Source: a virus. From it: a stretch of 26,459 nt of DNA. The notes beneath the pieces are model-generated. The model was not told where the DNA came from. It made no database searches and saw only the letters and a program-made list of their open reading frames with translations. A program made the position numbers and the translations under genes. Shown here in pieces: positions 6,932 through 16,661 of this stretch. The stretch is from IMG/VR virus record IMGVR_UViG_3300046455_000637, positions 1 to 26,459 of that record; one strand, written 5' to 3'. Each line of letters starts with the position of its first letter. Position 1 is the first letter of the stretch.

Positions 6932-9252
6932 TGGCGAAAGAGCTTCGGTACGAGATCACGACCGACCCGTCGAAAGGGATCGCCGGACTGAAACAGTTCA
7001 GCTCCGCGGCGAAGCGTTCGATGAAAGACGTCGACGACTCGATGAAGGACTCGACGACCAACGCGCAGAAGCTGTCGAAGGTGTTGGCCGGGATGGCCGA
7101 CGACATGGAATCGGAGATGAAGAAAGCGGCGAAAGCCGCCGACGCGCTCGGCAAGGCACTCGGCCCCGAGATCTCGCAACGCACCGATCTGGATTCGGTC
7201 GTCGTCGACTTGAAGAAGATGGGCCTGTCGTTCGACGAGATCACCGCCGATGCCGACACCCTCGCCGTGTCGCTGAAACGTCTTGACGAGGTGCAACTGT
7301 CGAACGCCGGTCGCGGGATGCAGGAGATCGAGGATTCGTCGAAACGGGCGAAAGACGGTGTCCACGAGATAGGCCACGAAGCCGACCAGTCCCGCAGCGT
7401 GTTGGCGAACATGGTGGGTAACAGCACGCAGGATCTCGGCCAGCTCGGCGGTGTCGCCGGTACCGCGGGGGTGGCGATCGGCCAGCTCGGCGAGTACGCC
7501 GCCGAAGGTGGCATCTCTCTGGCCGGGTTGGCCTCGGTCGCCGGTCCGATGGCGGGCCTGGCGCTTGTCACCGAAGCTGTCAGCGCCGCGATGCAGATCT
7601 TCGCCGACCGGGCGAAACAGTCGAAGGAAGACACCGCCGCGTGGGTGGCCGCGATCGGTGAGGGTGGCGACGCGGCCGACAACATGGCTCGCCATCTCGC
7701 CGACGCCGGGCAGATACTCGCGGACACCTCGGACCATGCCGTCTCGTTGGCCAAGACGGCGAAGGTCGCCGGTGAGGAGCTGTTCAGCTTCGGTGGTGTA
7801 GCCAAGGACACGTTCAAGTTGTTGACCGGTGGTTTCAAGCCGGTCAAAGACATCACCGAACTGTTGGGTGAGGCCGGGATCACCGTTCAGCAATACACCG
7901 ATGCGCTTACCGGCGGAGCCGTGGGTGCAGAGAAGTTCAAGGACGCTCTGGCGGCGACGAACCTGTCGGCCGACGACCAGAGCAAACTCGTCAACGCGTT
8001 GGCGAACGGTCAGAAGGATTACGCGTCGGCTGCGGAGAACTCGGCTGCTGCGACGAAAGTGTTCGGTGACACATCCAAGGACGCCGCGGACGCCCAGCAG
8101 GAGTTGCAGAACAGGCTTTCCGACGCTCGAGACGATTGGGAAGCGCAGAAACAGGCGATCTCCGACGCCGCCGATGCGACCGCCGCGTACAACGATGCGG
8201 TCAACTCGATGGAGTGGAAGACCGCGGGGTTGGCGGGCGCGACGAAAGGGTTGTCGGAGTTCGCCGACGCGCAGTTCGGGCTGACCGACGCCATCATCGG
8301 TATCGAGGCGGCGTCGGATGACTTCGCCAAGTCTCTGACAGACACACAGACGAACATGAAGAAGACGCGGTTCCAGTTCGATCTGTCGACCGACGCGGGC
8401 CGTAAGAACCAGAAGGCGATGGAGGATCTCGCTCGGTCGATCGATGTGCAGGTGGCACCGGCGTTCGCTGATTCGCACGGCGATTTCGCGTCGTTCATGA
8501 AGGACGCCGACAAGATCACCAACCAGTCGCTCGCCGAGCTGACGAAACAGTTCAACCTGACCGCCCCGCAAGTCGAGGAGTTGAAGAAACAGTTGGGGTT
8601 GACCGCGGGGGATTGGGAAGCGAAGTTCAAGTTGTCGGGCGACGAGGAAGCCAGGGTCAAGCTCGGACTGATCCAGGGGGCGTTGACCGGGTTGGACAAG
8701 GACACCCAGTTGAAGATCGGCGCGCAGATCACCGCCGGTGATTTGCAGGGGGCGGTAGCGACGGCTCAGGCGGCGTTCAATGATCCGAACAACCAAGTGA
8801 ACATGCCGATCAAACCTCAACCGCCGAGCCCTCAGGAACTCTCCGACGCTGTCGATCTCATGCAACGCGACATCAGCAAGACCCCGCTGGTGGTCCCCGT
8901 CATCCCGAGCACACTCATACCGCTCAAGGGGAGATTCGACGCCGGAGGTACCGCCGGTGGAGAGGGAGGTATCGCCGGTGAACGCGGCCCGGAAATCCTC
9001 AACGACCGCTATCTGGTCACGGGTCCGACGTATATTCCGCCCGGTACCAGGGTGACGTCGCGGAAACGCACCGAACAGATCTTGCGAACCAACGGTGTTC
9101 GAGGGTTGAAGCGTTACGACGCCGGTGGTGTGGTGCCCCGCTCGACGAACGTGACGATCAATGCCGCGGTGATCGGTTCGACGTTCGATGTGATGTACGC
9201 CGTCAAAGACGCCGTGAAACGGGCGGACCGCCTGTTGCCGAGGAATCCGTGA
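6931..9252 (+). CDS. Tail tape measure protein
   Basis: This protein extends through the tail tube, sets tail length and usually helps DNA cross the host membrane. The N-terminal 160 residues are strongly helical and Lys/Asp/Ala-rich. Residues about 160-228 form a hydrophobic Gly/Ala block (LGQLGGVAGTAGVAIG, SLAGLASVAGPMAGLALV) that could insert in a membrane. Long helices follow. The C-terminus has a Gly-rich turn region (GGTAGGEGGIAGERGPEIL) and RKRTEQILRTNG, common at the end of actinophage tape measures. At 773 residues it implies a tail of roughly 110-120 nm by the usual 0.15 nm per residue. No peptidase or lysozyme motif was seen. It starts at the last base of the preceding stop. Confidence 0.9.
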   Translation: MAKELRYEITTDPSKGIAGLKQFSSAAKRSMKDVDDSMKDSTTNAQKLSKVLAGMADDMESEMKKAAKAADALGKALGPEISQRTDLDSVVVDLKKMGLSFDEITADADTLAVSLKRLDEVQLSNAGRGMQEIEDSSKRAKDGVHEIGHEADQSRSVLANMVGNSTQDLGQLGGVAGTAGVAIGQLGEYAAEGGISLAGLASVAGPMAGLALVTEAVSAAMQIFADRAKQSKEDTAAWVAAIGEGGDAADNMARHLADAGQILADTSDHAVSLAKTAKVAGEELFSFGGVAKDTFKLLTGGFKPVKDITELLGEAGITVQQYTDALTGGAVGAEKFKDALAATNLSADDQSKLVNALANGQKDYASAAENSAAATKVFGDTSKDAADAQQELQNRLSDARDDWEAQKQAISDAADATAAYNDAVNSMEWKTAGLAGATKGLSEFADAQFGLTDAIIGIEAASDDFAKSLTDTQTNMKKTRFQFDLSTDAGRKNQKAMEDLARSIDVQVAPAFADSHGDFASFMKDADKITNQSLAELTKQFNLTAPQVEELKKQLGLTAGDWEAKFKLSGDEEARVKLGLIQGALTGLDKDTQLKIGAQITAGDLQGAVATAQAAFNDPNNQVNMPIKPQPPSPQELSDAVDLMQRDISKTPLVVPVIPSTLIPLKGRFDAGGTAGGEGGIAGERGPEILNDRYLVTGPTYIPPGTRVTSRKRTEQILRTNGVRGLKRYDAGGVVPRSTNVTINAAVIGSTFDVMYAVKDAVKRADRLLPRNP

Positions 9253-11924
9253 CGGTCCCCGAGTTCGCGTTCACGAGCCGGGCACGGCCGGTCGCCGAGA
9301 TCGGCCGGTCGGCGCCGCTGTCCCCCGACAACATGTCGTGGATCGATATCGGTTGCGACGTCCACGAGATCGTGACGTCCACCGGTCGGGATTCGTTGTC
9401 GGACCGGTTCGTGCCGGGGACGGCGGTGATCACGGCGTCGAACGTGTCGGACTGGGCGGGTGGGACGGTGCCGGTCGAATGGTCGTTCTTCGCTGACGAT
9501 TTCATCCGTGACGGTCCGGCGTTGGGTTCGCGTTGGGAACCGTGGGTTCCGTTCGAGGCGTACCAGCCGGCTGACACCCTCGTCCTGGTCGACGAGGCGG
9601 CGCAGGTGGTGGCCCGCAACCCTGACGACACGGTGTCGACATTCGTGGGGGAAGCGTTGACGATGCGCGGCTCTCTCCTGGCGTCGGGGGCGGCGTCGGC
9701 GACGGTGACGATCGGACCGTTCCCCGACATCGAAGCCGGCGATGTCATCTTGATGATGTTGGCGCTCGACATGATCGCGTCGACCACACCGGGACCGTCG
9801 ACGTCGCCGACGATTCCGGGTTGGTCCGATGTGAGCCGCAACGCACCGGAAGGCGACTCGACCCTCAAATATTTTCGCCTGTGGCAACACCGGGTACAAC
9901 CGGAGGAGGCGGCGTCGGCGGCGACGTGGACGTGGCCGGCGGCGCTGCCGTCGACTGTCGCCTGGCATTACACGGCGATCGTGTTCGGTGGGGCGACCGA
10001 ACCGGCGCAGAACAACACGTTCACGAGCGGCAACGACGGGGTGTTCTGGTGGCTCGGCGGGGAACCCGGCATCCCGGTCCAGGCACCGGTCGATGGTTGC
10101 ATCGTTGTCCGGTTCGGTGGCAGCGAGCATCATCACGCGGTCACCGCGAACGCGGCGGTCGATGTTCTCGAGCATGCGGCGGCGACGGTCGATTGGACGT
10201 GGTCGACGTTGCTCGGTGTCGAGGTAACCGGCGGGGCTCCGAAGCTGTGGCCGGCGGGTTACATCCCGGAACGAAAACTGACGTGGACATCCGGCAGCGA
10301 ATGGCATCAGGAGATATCGGTCGTCGTCATCCCCGGACCGGCGCCCGACCCGGATTCGATCCCGATGCACGGCGCGTCGGCGGCGATTTGGGGGACAGGG
10401 TTCGCCGGTGAACAGTTCGTCGATGTCACGATGACCGGGCTGGCCGCCCCGGACCGGTTGTGGCCCGGTGGTGAGGCACAGATCCAGTTGGCGTTGCACG
10501 CGTCCGAAACGTCGCTCGCGGCGATCGTCGCGGTCATCGACTGGGTACCGGCGTGGGATATCGCCGGGGACGACACCGGACGCCTCGACTGGCAGGTCGT
10601 GCATCGTGACGACACCGGATCCGATTTCGCTCTCGACAGCGGACATCTCGATTTCAACTTGGACGGCCGGTTCCCGGCGACACCGGTTCGCATCCGGTTC
10701 GAAGCAACCGACCTCGCCGGCTACCGGCTGTACTTTCAGGGTGTCCTGCTCGGCTCTCACGCCGATTTCGATCTCGTGGCGACGACCGGTGACCGGGTTG
10801 CCGTCTACGCCAGCTATGACGTCGGGGCGGTCTCGATCGGCGGCAGCGATCAGATGGGTCCGCCCCGGTTCGAACAGATCGCCGGTGGGTCGACCTCGGC
10901 GCCGATCTACCTCGAGCCGGGTGTCGCGGTCCGCGTCGGGGTCGACCACGACGTGTTCGGTGTCCGCTGGTTGTTCCACGGTTTCGTCGACGCGATCGTC
11001 CCGACCTACGACCCGGCGGCGCGGCCGGTGTCACGCATCGAATGTATCGACGCGCTCGGCGAAGTCGGCCGGCTCCCGATCGAAGACATCGGTGGGATCA
11101 ATCCGGAGGAAGCATGGACGCGGGTGTCGCGCCTGTTGGACGAGATCCCGTCGTGGCCGGTCGAGTGGCGTGTCATCGAAGACGACGCGACGTGGATGGC
11201 GAACGAATCCGCCGCCCCCGACAAAGCCGTCGAGCTGCTCACCCAGACCGCCGAATCATGCGGTGGTGCGATCTACGGCGACCCCGAAACCGGGAACGTC
11301 GTGTTCCGTGCCCGCGACTGGCAGGCCTGGGATCCCGACCTCGCCCCGGAGGGATACATCACGAATCTGTCGACACCGTACGGCGATGCGATACCGGAGT
11401 TGGCGTTGGTGGTGTGCCCGTCGACGTGGCAGCGGGAGTGGCGCCGGGCGGACATGTCGACCCGCGTCACATACACCAGCGGGTTGGGCGACAAGTTCTC
11501 GTTTTCGAACCCGGACGCCGAAGCCCGTTTCGGGGTCGAACCGTACGAACGGTCACTCAACTCGATCGAACCGCGGATCATGCGGAAACTCGGGAACCGC
11601 CAGTTGAAACTGCGGGGGCCGGGCGCGTTCCCCCGTGTCACCTCGGTGCTGCTCGACGCGTCGACCGGGAACCATGCCGTCGACATGATGACGGTGTCGA
11701 CGTTCACCGGGCCGTCGCGTTACCAGTGCGGCCTGTCGATCGACGGGTTCACCGTGTTCGACCGCCAGTACCTCGTCACCGGCCTGCGGCACACCATCAC
11801 GAGGGACCGGTGGCAGTGCCAGCTCACCCTCGACATCGCCGACGTGTTCGCCACCAAGGGGGCACGATGGGGTATCGGACATTGGGGTCTGGCCCCGACC
11901 GACGTTTGGGGAAGGTCGATCTGA
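9249..11924 (+). CDS. Tail hub-like minor tail protein with large internal insertion
   Basis: An 891-residue tail-tip protein. Residues about 28-72 (SWIDIGCDVHEIVTSTGRD then RFVPGTAVITASN) and about 550-605 (IYLEPGVAVRVGV, WLFHGFVDAIV, RIECIDALGEVGRL) resemble the two halves of the beta-rich domain usually contiguous in actinophage hub/minor tail proteins. Between them lie roughly 475 residues that look like two beta-sandwich modules: residues about 135-365, Trp/Thr-rich, and about 375-535, with galectin- or LamG-like strands such as RIRFEATDLAGYRLYFQG. The C-terminal 280 residues complete the hub. It starts at GTG 9249 within the tape measure stop. The inserted modules could bind surface glycans; that is inference. 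Confidence 0.75.
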   Translation: MTVPEFAFTSRARPVAEIGRSAPLSPDNMSWIDIGCDVHEIVTSTGRDSLSDRFVPGTAVITASNVSDWAGGTVPVEWSFFADDFIRDGPALGSRWEPWVPFEAYQPADTLVLVDEAAQVVARNPDDTVSTFVGEALTMRGSLLASGAASATVTIGPFPDIEAGDVILMMLALDMIASTTPGPSTSPTIPGWSDVSRNAPEGDSTLKYFRLWQHRVQPEEAASAATWTWPAALPSTVAWHYTAIVFGGATEPAQNNTFTSGNDGVFWWLGGEPGIPVQAPVDGCIVVRFGGSEHHHAVTANAAVDVLEHAAATVDWTWSTLLGVEVTGGAPKLWPAGYIPERKLTWTSGSEWHQEISVVVIPGPAPDPDSIPMHGASAAIWGTGFAGEQFVDVTMTGLAAPDRLWPGGEAQIQLALHASETSLAAIVAVIDWVPAWDIAGDDTGRLDWQVVHRDDTGSDFALDSGHLDFNLDGRFPATPVRIRFEATDLAGYRLYFQGVLLGSHADFDLVATTGDRVAVYASYDVGAVSIGGSDQMGPPRFEQIAGGSTSAPIYLEPGVAVRVGVDHDVFGVRWLFHGFVDAIVPTYDPAARPVSRIECIDALGEVGRLPIEDIGGINPEEAWTRVSRLLDEIPSWPVEWRVIEDDATWMANESAAPDKAVELLTQTAESCGGAIYGDPETGNVVFRARDWQAWDPDLAPEGYITNLSTPYGDAIPELALVVCPSTWQREWRRADMSTRVTYTSGLGDKFSFSNPDAEARFGVEPYERSLNSIEPRIMRKLGNRQLKLRGPGAFPRVTSVLLDASTGNHAVDMMTVSTFTGPSRYQCGLSIDGFTVFDRQYLVTGLRHTITRDRWQCQLTLDIADVFATKGARWGIGHWGLAPTDVWGRSI

Positions 11925-12502
11925 TGCCTGCAACACCGACACCGCCGAGGGCGACGCCACGCACCCTGCCGACCGACCCGATCCCGCAGGTCGCCTACGG
12001 GGCGATCATCGAAGAAGGCTGGGGAGACTCGGTCGCGCAATCACTCAACAACTTGAACCAGATCTCGTTTCTCACCTGGCCCGCCGACCCCCCGGCCGGT
12101 TCGAGCACACCGACGGCGACGCCGACGGCGACGTCGATGTCGACCTGGCTCGAGGTCGGACAGTTGAACGTGCCGGACTGGTTGGCCGCCGACGCCCTCA
12201 TCCAAACCTCGATCGAAGCTGTCGTCGAAGGCACCGGCGGCCCGAACACGTACGACTTGGACCTGTCGGTCGGTGGGATCACCTCCGGTCGTATCTCCCG
12301 CCTCACGGCGCCGGTCGCGTCGGGTCAGTGGTTCACCGTCGTGTTCTCGTGTCTCATCCCGATCCAGACGTTGACCGGCTGGCAGGACGTCGAGATCCTC
12401 GCCCATCGTGTCTCCGGTTCCGGGGTGTGGACCGCGACCGCCGAAACCGCCGTCGCGGTCATCCCGCACTACCGCGATCCTGTCGGCTGGTACGGCGCAT
12501 GA
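11924..12502 (+). CDS. Putative minor tail protein
   Basis: A 192-residue protein with a Pro/Thr-rich start (MPATPTPPRATPRTLPTDP), a short helix with IIEEGWGDSVAQSLNNLNQ and then a beta-rich domain (TYDLDLSVGGITSGRIS, WFTVVFSCLIPI). The EGWGDSVAQSLNNLNQ segment resembles the start of small tail-tip proteins in actinophages. Its ATG is inside the hub stop (ATGA) and it lies just ahead of the fibre genes, so it is probably structural. Exact function unknown. Confidence 0.7.
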   Translation: MPATPTPPRATPRTLPTDPIPQVAYGAIIEEGWGDSVAQSLNNLNQISFLTWPADPPAGSSTPTATPTATSMSTWLEVGQLNVPDWLAADALIQTSIEAVVEGTGGPNTYDLDLSVGGITSGRISRLTAPVASGQWFTVVFSCLIPIQTLTGWQDVEILAHRVSGSGVWTATAETAVAVIPHYRDPVGWYGA

Positions 12503-12514
12503 GAAAGGGACGCT

Positions 12515-12928
12515 ATGGCTCTCGCTGTTGAAGCACCCGCCCGTGACGACATGAGCTGTCGCACCAACGACGACAAGTTGGTCGGTGCCCGCTGGCTCAA
12601 ATCCGACGGTGTCACCCCGGTCGTCGTCACCTCCGCGTCGTTGACCCTCGAGTTCGATCTGCCACCGCAAACGTTCGACGACGCCGGCCTGCCACTTCCG
12701 CGTGTCGCCGAGCGGCATGCGATCACGTCGACGACACCGACCGATCCGCTCGGCTGGATCGACCCGACCGGTCTGGCGTCGGGGATCGTGTTCGTCACGA
12801 TCCCGCACACGATCTGGTCGAACTATGTGATGCGAACCGGGATCTGGGATGTCGTCGCCGTCGGCGAAGGCGTCCACCGCTGTCTCGTACGTGGGACGTT
12901 CGTCGCGCAAGAAGGAGTGTCGACGTGA
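12515..12928 (+). CDS. Putative tail-tip/baseplate structural protein
   Basis: A 137-residue, beta-rich protein beginning [19 protein letters not shown]. It contains [23 protein letters not shown] and ends in a strand region with [26 protein letters not shown] at about 12504-12510 precedes ATG 12515. Overall pattern and placement before the collagen-like fibre suggest a small adaptor between hub and fibre. I recognise no specific family. The last bases overlap the fibre start (GTGA at 12925). Confidence 0.7.
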   Translation: MALAVEAPARDDMSCRTNDDKLVGARWLKSDGVTPVVVTSASLTLEFDLPPQTFDDAGLPLPRVAERHAITSTTPTDPLGWIDPTGLASGIVFVTIPHTIWSNYVMRTGIWDVVAVGEGVHRCLVRGTFVAQEGVST

Positions 12929-15636
12929 CCGATCTCGTCGCCGTCGAAGAACAAGCCCTCGTAACGCTCGTGGACGGCTTCGTACCCGTCGCCGGTCCTC
13001 CCGGGCCGCAAGGTGTCGGTTTGACGATCCTGGGGGAACTCAGCGACCCCTCCGAGCTTCCTACCGGTGCGGACCCTGGCGACGGCTACCTGATCGCCGG
13101 TGACCTGTGGGTGTTCGACGGGACGTCCTGGTCGAACGTCGGACAGATCCAAGGACCGCCCGGACCGGCCGGCGCAGACGGTGATCCCGGCGCGGAAGGC
13201 GTCCAAGGTCCGGAAGGCCCCGCCGGGGCGACAGGACCGACCGGACCGGCAGGTGCCGACGGAGGGGCGGCCGCCACCGGCCCGGCAGGACCGACCGGGC
13301 CGACCGGACCGCAAGGCGCCACCGGGGCGCCCGGAGCGAACGGCGCGGCAGGACCCGCGGGCCCCGTCGGCGCGCAAGGCGTACAAGGCGCCACCGGCGC
13401 CACCGGCCCCGCCGGATTGAACTTCCGCGGGTTGTGGTCGGCGTCGGCGACCTATGCGGTCGACGATCTCGTCACCTACAACGGCTCCGGCTGGTACTGC
13501 TCGACCGCGGTCGGCCCATCCGCCACTGTCCCCTCGAGCGACCCGAGCCACTGGCAACTCCTCGTCCTCCAAGGCGCCCCCGGCCCCCAAGGCCCGACCG
13601 GTAGCCCCGGAGCGACCGGAGCGACCGGAGCGACCGGACCGACCGGCGCGACCGGGTCGACAGGGTCGACAGGGATCGCCGGCCCCGCCGGTGCCACCGG
13701 AGCGGCAGGGGCGCTCGGCCCTGCCGGGCCGACGGGTGCGACCGGGGCGACCGGCGCGGCGGGCCCGTCCGGGGGCGGGACACTGTCGGGGACATTGACC
13801 GCGGCGATCAACGCGACGCAGACATCGTTCACCGCGTTGCTCAACCCGGAATGGCCGACCGGCCCGGTCGACCAGCGAGTGCTGATCGACAACGAACTGA
13901 TGCGGGTCATCTCCGCCGTGTTGGTTTCCGGGCAGACATACACGCTCACCGTGCAACGCCCGATCCTCGGGACCGCCGCGGCGACCCACAACAACAACCG
14001 CACCATCTTCCTGCGCCCGGCGCCGCTGTCGACGGCTCTCCCGTCCGCGACCGGAACACTGAAAGTCGGGATCTCGCAGCAGGCCGCTCGAGCAGACCAC
14101 GACCACGGTGTCACCGGCGGTTCGGGCGGCGGGTCGTCGACGTTGGCCGGACTGTCCGACGTGACGGTCACTGCACCCACCAACGGGCAAGCCCTCGCGT
14201 TCGAGACAGCCACCGGGAAATGGATCAACACGGCACCCGTCGCCGGACCGACAGGAGCGACAGGCGCGACCGGCGCGGCCGGACCGCAAGGCCCCGCCGG
14301 CACGACCGGCGCGACCGGACCCACCGGACCGCAAGGACCGACCGGCGCGACCGGCGCGACCGGGCCGCAAGGTTCGACGGGGGCGACCGGACCGCAAGGC
14401 ACCCAAGGCGTCACCGGCGCGCAAGGCGCCCCCGGCACCAGTGTCCGCATCATCGGCGAAGTCGCCACCGTCGGCGCCCTCCCGGCCGCCTCGAGCGTGC
14501 TGGTCGGCGACTCGTACATCGTCACCGCCGACGGTGACCTGTACACCTCGACGGGGACCGCATGGTTGGACGTCGGCCAGATCGTCGGCCCCCAAGGCCC
14601 CAGCGGTTCCACCGGAGCCACCGGAGCCACCGGCCCGGCAGGAGCCACCGGTACGGCCGGACCGACCGGCGCGACAGGTCCCACCGGAGCGACAGGCGCC
14701 CAAGGCCCCGCCGGTGCCACCGGAGCCACCGGGCCCGCCGGGACAACCGGAGCGACCGGACCGGCCGGCGCCGACTCGACCGTCCCCGGCCCGCAAGGCG
14801 ACCCCGGTGTCGCCGGTGGCGCGTTGCTCGGTGCGTTCTGGACGTACAGCAACACGACCAGCGCCCCGCCAGGTGCCGGGCAGATGCGTACCGACGCCGG
14901 GCTCACCACCATGTGGGTCCACGAAACCGACACCGACGGATTCGACCGGACCGCCGGACTCAACACGATCGTCGTCGGCGCGACGATCATGGTCCGCGCC
15001 TCGAACGGCACCGACGCCAACTGGCTCGTGTCCGGCACACCGGTCGACAGCGGCACCTACCGGACATTCCCGATCACCGTCACCTCCGGCACGGTCACGA
15101 AGGGCACGAAGACACAGATCAACTTCCTCGTCCCACCCCCGTACGGTCTGCCGACCGGAGGCACCACCGGGCAGGCGCTCACCAAAACGTCGGGCGCCGA
15201 CTACGCCACCGGCTGGCACACCCTCGTCAAAGGCGACGTCGGCCTCGGCAACGTCGACAACACCGCCGACACCGCCAAACCCGTCAGCACCGCACAGCAG
15301 ACGGCGTTGGACGCGAAAGCACCGATCCGCCGCACCGTCACCGCTGACACCACCACCGCGTTCGCGCCGACCACCAGCCACGAAAACCAGATGGTCACCC
15401 TCTCCAACGCGGCGGCGATCACCGTCACCCTCCCGCAGAACTCCACCCAGGCGTTCACCATCGGCGCCGAAGTCGACTTCCTGTGGTTGGGTGCCGGACA
15501 ACCCACCTTCGCCGCCGGCACCGGCGCCACCGTCAACGCCACCCCCGGACTGAAACTACGCGCCCAATACTCGGCGGCGACCGCCAAGAAGATCTCGACC
15601 AACGGATGGGTCGTCATCGGAGATCTCAGTGCCTAA
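12925..15636 (+). CDS. Collagen-like tail fibre protein
   Basis: A 903-residue fibre with Gly-X-Y triplets in four blocks, at about residues 77-164, 217-283, 441-505 and 555-614, dominated by GAT, GPT, GPA and GPQ triplets. Such blocks form trimeric collagen-type stalks in phage fibres. Between them are folded modules: a duplicated segment of about 45 residues at 32-76 and 508-554, each ending in a V-G-Q-I motif before a collagen block; a carbohydrate-binding-like segment at 166-215 ([18 protein letters not shown]); and a middle domain at 285-437 with ARADHDHG. The C-terminus carries [20 protein letters not shown] (769-788), common in tail fibres, followed by a beta-rich tip. Likely role is host recognition. 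It starts at GTG 12925. Confidence 0.9.
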   Translation: MTDLVAVEEQALVTLVDGFVPVAGPPGPQGVGLTILGELSDPSELPTGADPGDGYLIAGDLWVFDGTSWSNVGQIQGPPGPAGADGDPGAEGVQGPEGPAGATGPTGPAGADGGAAATGPAGPTGPTGPQGATGAPGANGAAGPAGPVGAQGVQGATGATGPAGLNFRGLWSASATYAVDDLVTYNGSGWYCSTAVGPSATVPSSDPSHWQLLVLQGAPGPQGPTGSPGATGATGATGPTGATGSTGSTGIAGPAGATGAAGALGPAGPTGATGATGAAGPSGGGTLSGTLTAAINATQTSFTALLNPEWPTGPVDQRVLIDNELMRVISAVLVSGQTYTLTVQRPILGTAAATHNNNRTIFLRPAPLSTALPSATGTLKVGISQQAARADHDHGVTGGSGGGSSTLAGLSDVTVTAPTNGQALAFETATGKWINTAPVAGPTGATGATGAAGPQGPAGTTGATGPTGPQGPTGATGATGPQGSTGATGPQGTQGVTGAQGAPGTSVRIIGEVATVGALPAASSVLVGDSYIVTADGDLYTSTGTAWLDVGQIVGPQGPSGSTGATGATGPAGATGTAGPTGATGPTGATGAQGPAGATGATGPAGTTGATGPAGADSTVPGPQGDPGVAGGALLGAFWTYSNTTSAPPGAGQMRTDAGLTTMWVHETDTDGFDRTAGLNTIVVGATIMVRASNGTDANWLVSGTPVDSGTYRTFPITVTSGTVTKGTKTQINFLVPPPYGLPTGGTTGQALTKTSGADYATGWHTLVKGDVGLGNVDNTADTAKPVSTAQQTALDAKAPIRRTVTADTTTAFAPTTSHENQMVTLSNAAAITVTLPQNSTQAFTIGAEVDFLWLGAGQPTFAAGTGATVNATPGLKLRAQYSAATAKKISTNGWVVIGDLSA

Positions 15637-16282
15637 CGCGGGGATCATGGCATCCGCAGTGTCCACCGGGGTCTGCACCGACGTCCTCGCCGAACCGTTC
15701 AACGACTTCACCACCAACAGCTGGACGAACACCAGCAGCACGATCGTCACCGGCCGCACCGGAAACGCCGCCCAAACCGCGGGCAGCACCGCCAAAGCCG
15801 CCTACAACATCGGCGCCATCAACCAGTTGGACACAATCACCGTCGGGTTCGCCTGGCGTTTCACCGACGCCAACCCCACCAACCAGCGCGACGTGGTCAT
15901 CTTCCGCTCCGACGCTGGGGCCACTCTCCACAACAAACTGATCGTCAACAACTCTGGCGGTTTCGGACTCATCGGTGTCACCCGAAATCTGACCACTGTC
16001 GCCAACAACAACACCCTGTCGTCGTTCGTGCAGAACACCTGGTACTACATCGAAGTCCAGATCACACTGCACGACACAGCGGGCGCGGTGATCATGCGGG
16101 TCAACGGGAGCCAAGTGATCAACGCCGGCGCCCTCGACACGAAGAACGCCGGGACGAAAACGGTGTACGACCAGATCACCATCGGCCCAACCGGGAACGC
16201 CGCGTTCACCGGCCAATACGACGACCTATATATGTCCGTCGGTTCCGGCTGCGGATTCAAAGGGGACCACACCATCCCATGA
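15629..16282 (+). CDS. LamG/concanavalin-like tail-associated protein
   Basis: A 217-residue protein. After a short N-terminus the sequence begins [13 protein letters not shown] and runs as alternating strands ([59 protein letters not shown]). That pattern matches jelly-roll LamG/concanavalin-type lectin domains used by phages to bind surface glycans. GTG 15629 is chosen: it overlaps the fibre stop by 8 bases and has GGAG about 7 bases upstream; ATG 15647 is an alternative. It is the last recognised tail gene and probably assists adsorption together with the fibre. Confidence 0.75.
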   Translation: MPNAGIMASAVSTGVCTDVLAEPFNDFTTNSWTNTSSTIVTGRTGNAAQTAGSTAKAAYNIGAINQLDTITVGFAWRFTDANPTNQRDVVIFRSDAGATLHNKLIVNNSGGFGLIGVTRNLTTVANNNTLSSFVQNTWYYIEVQITLHDTAGAVIMRVNGSQVINAGALDTKNAGTKTVYDQITIGPTGNAAFTGQYDDLYMSVGSGCGFKGDHTIP

Positions 16283-16295
16283 CAGGAGCAACACC

Positions 16296-16460
16296 ATGAG
16301 CGAACGTACCGACGCCAAACTCGCCGAGATCCGCGCCGCCGTCGACAGCCTGCGTACCGAACTCGACGGGATCGCCGCCGACGTCCGCGACCGCGCCGTC
16401 GAAGCGCTCGACGATCTATCCGACCGTCTCGACGAACTCGAAGCCACCCTCGCCCAATAA
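16296..16460 (+). CDS. Small coiled-coil protein
   Basis: A 54-residue, highly charged helical ORF starting MSERTDAKLAEIRAAVDSLR, with heptad-like Leu/Ile/Val spacing throughout (SLRTEL, DDLSDRLDELEATL). AGGAG at 16284-16288 stands 7 bases from the ATG, an optimal site. It was found by reading the sequence; it is short but convincing. It could be a small accessory structural or lysis-timing protein; no family is recognised. Confidence 0.7.
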   Translation: MSERTDAKLAEIRAAVDSLRTELDGIAADVRDRAVEALDDLSDRLDELEATLAQ

Positions 16461-16470
16461 AGGAGCAACC

Positions 16471-16578
16471 ATGTCCGACATCAACCTCGAACCCGACGAC
16501 GACCAGCCCGACGAAACCAACCCGGAAGACGGCACCCCCGAAGACGAAGAATCCACCGAACCCGAACCCGACCAGTGA
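16471..16578 (+). CDS. Very acidic 35-residue ORF
   Basis: An ORF starting MSDINLEPDDDQPDE and made largely of Asp, Glu, Pro and Thr. AGGAG at 16461-16465 lies 5 bases from the ATG, and its stop is overlapped by the GTG of the next ORF (GTGA at 16575). Probably disordered. Expression looks likely because of the good ribosome site; function unknown. Confidence 0.55.
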   Translation: MSDINLEPDDDQPDETNPEDGTPEDEESTEPEPDQ

Positions 16579-16661
16579 CCGACACCCAGAGCTGGTGGCT
16601 CATCGTCGAGGTCGGTGTCATCGCCCTCGCCGCGCTGGTCACGCTGATCAAGTCGCTGTGA
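16575..16661 (+). CDS. 28-residue single-helix membrane peptide
   Basis: Starts at GTG 16575 within the preceding stop. It encodes a Thr/Asp/Gln start followed by one hydrophobic helix (WWLIVEVGVIALAALVTLI) and ends KSL. Its stop overlaps the amidase GTG start at 16658, so it is the first member of the lysis cassette by position. Could be a small holin partner or regulator; nothing diagnostic is present. Confidence 0.5.
   Translation: MTDTQSWWLIVEVGVIALAALVTLIKSL

Noticed and set aside
6838-8865. 675-residue minus-strand open frame
   Set aside because: Arg/Leu/Gly-biased shadow of the tape measure gene, with no recognisable domain.
13140-14790. Possible CRISPR-like or satellite repeat
   Set aside because: The repetition is codon-level Gly-X-Y coding within one open frame, with no fixed repeat-spacer pattern.
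12823-15501. 892-residue minus-strand open frame rich in Gly/Arg/Ser
   Set aside because: It is antisense to the collagen-like fibre; repeated GC-rich triplets keep the reverse frame open. The sense frame has recognisable modules and coupled ends.
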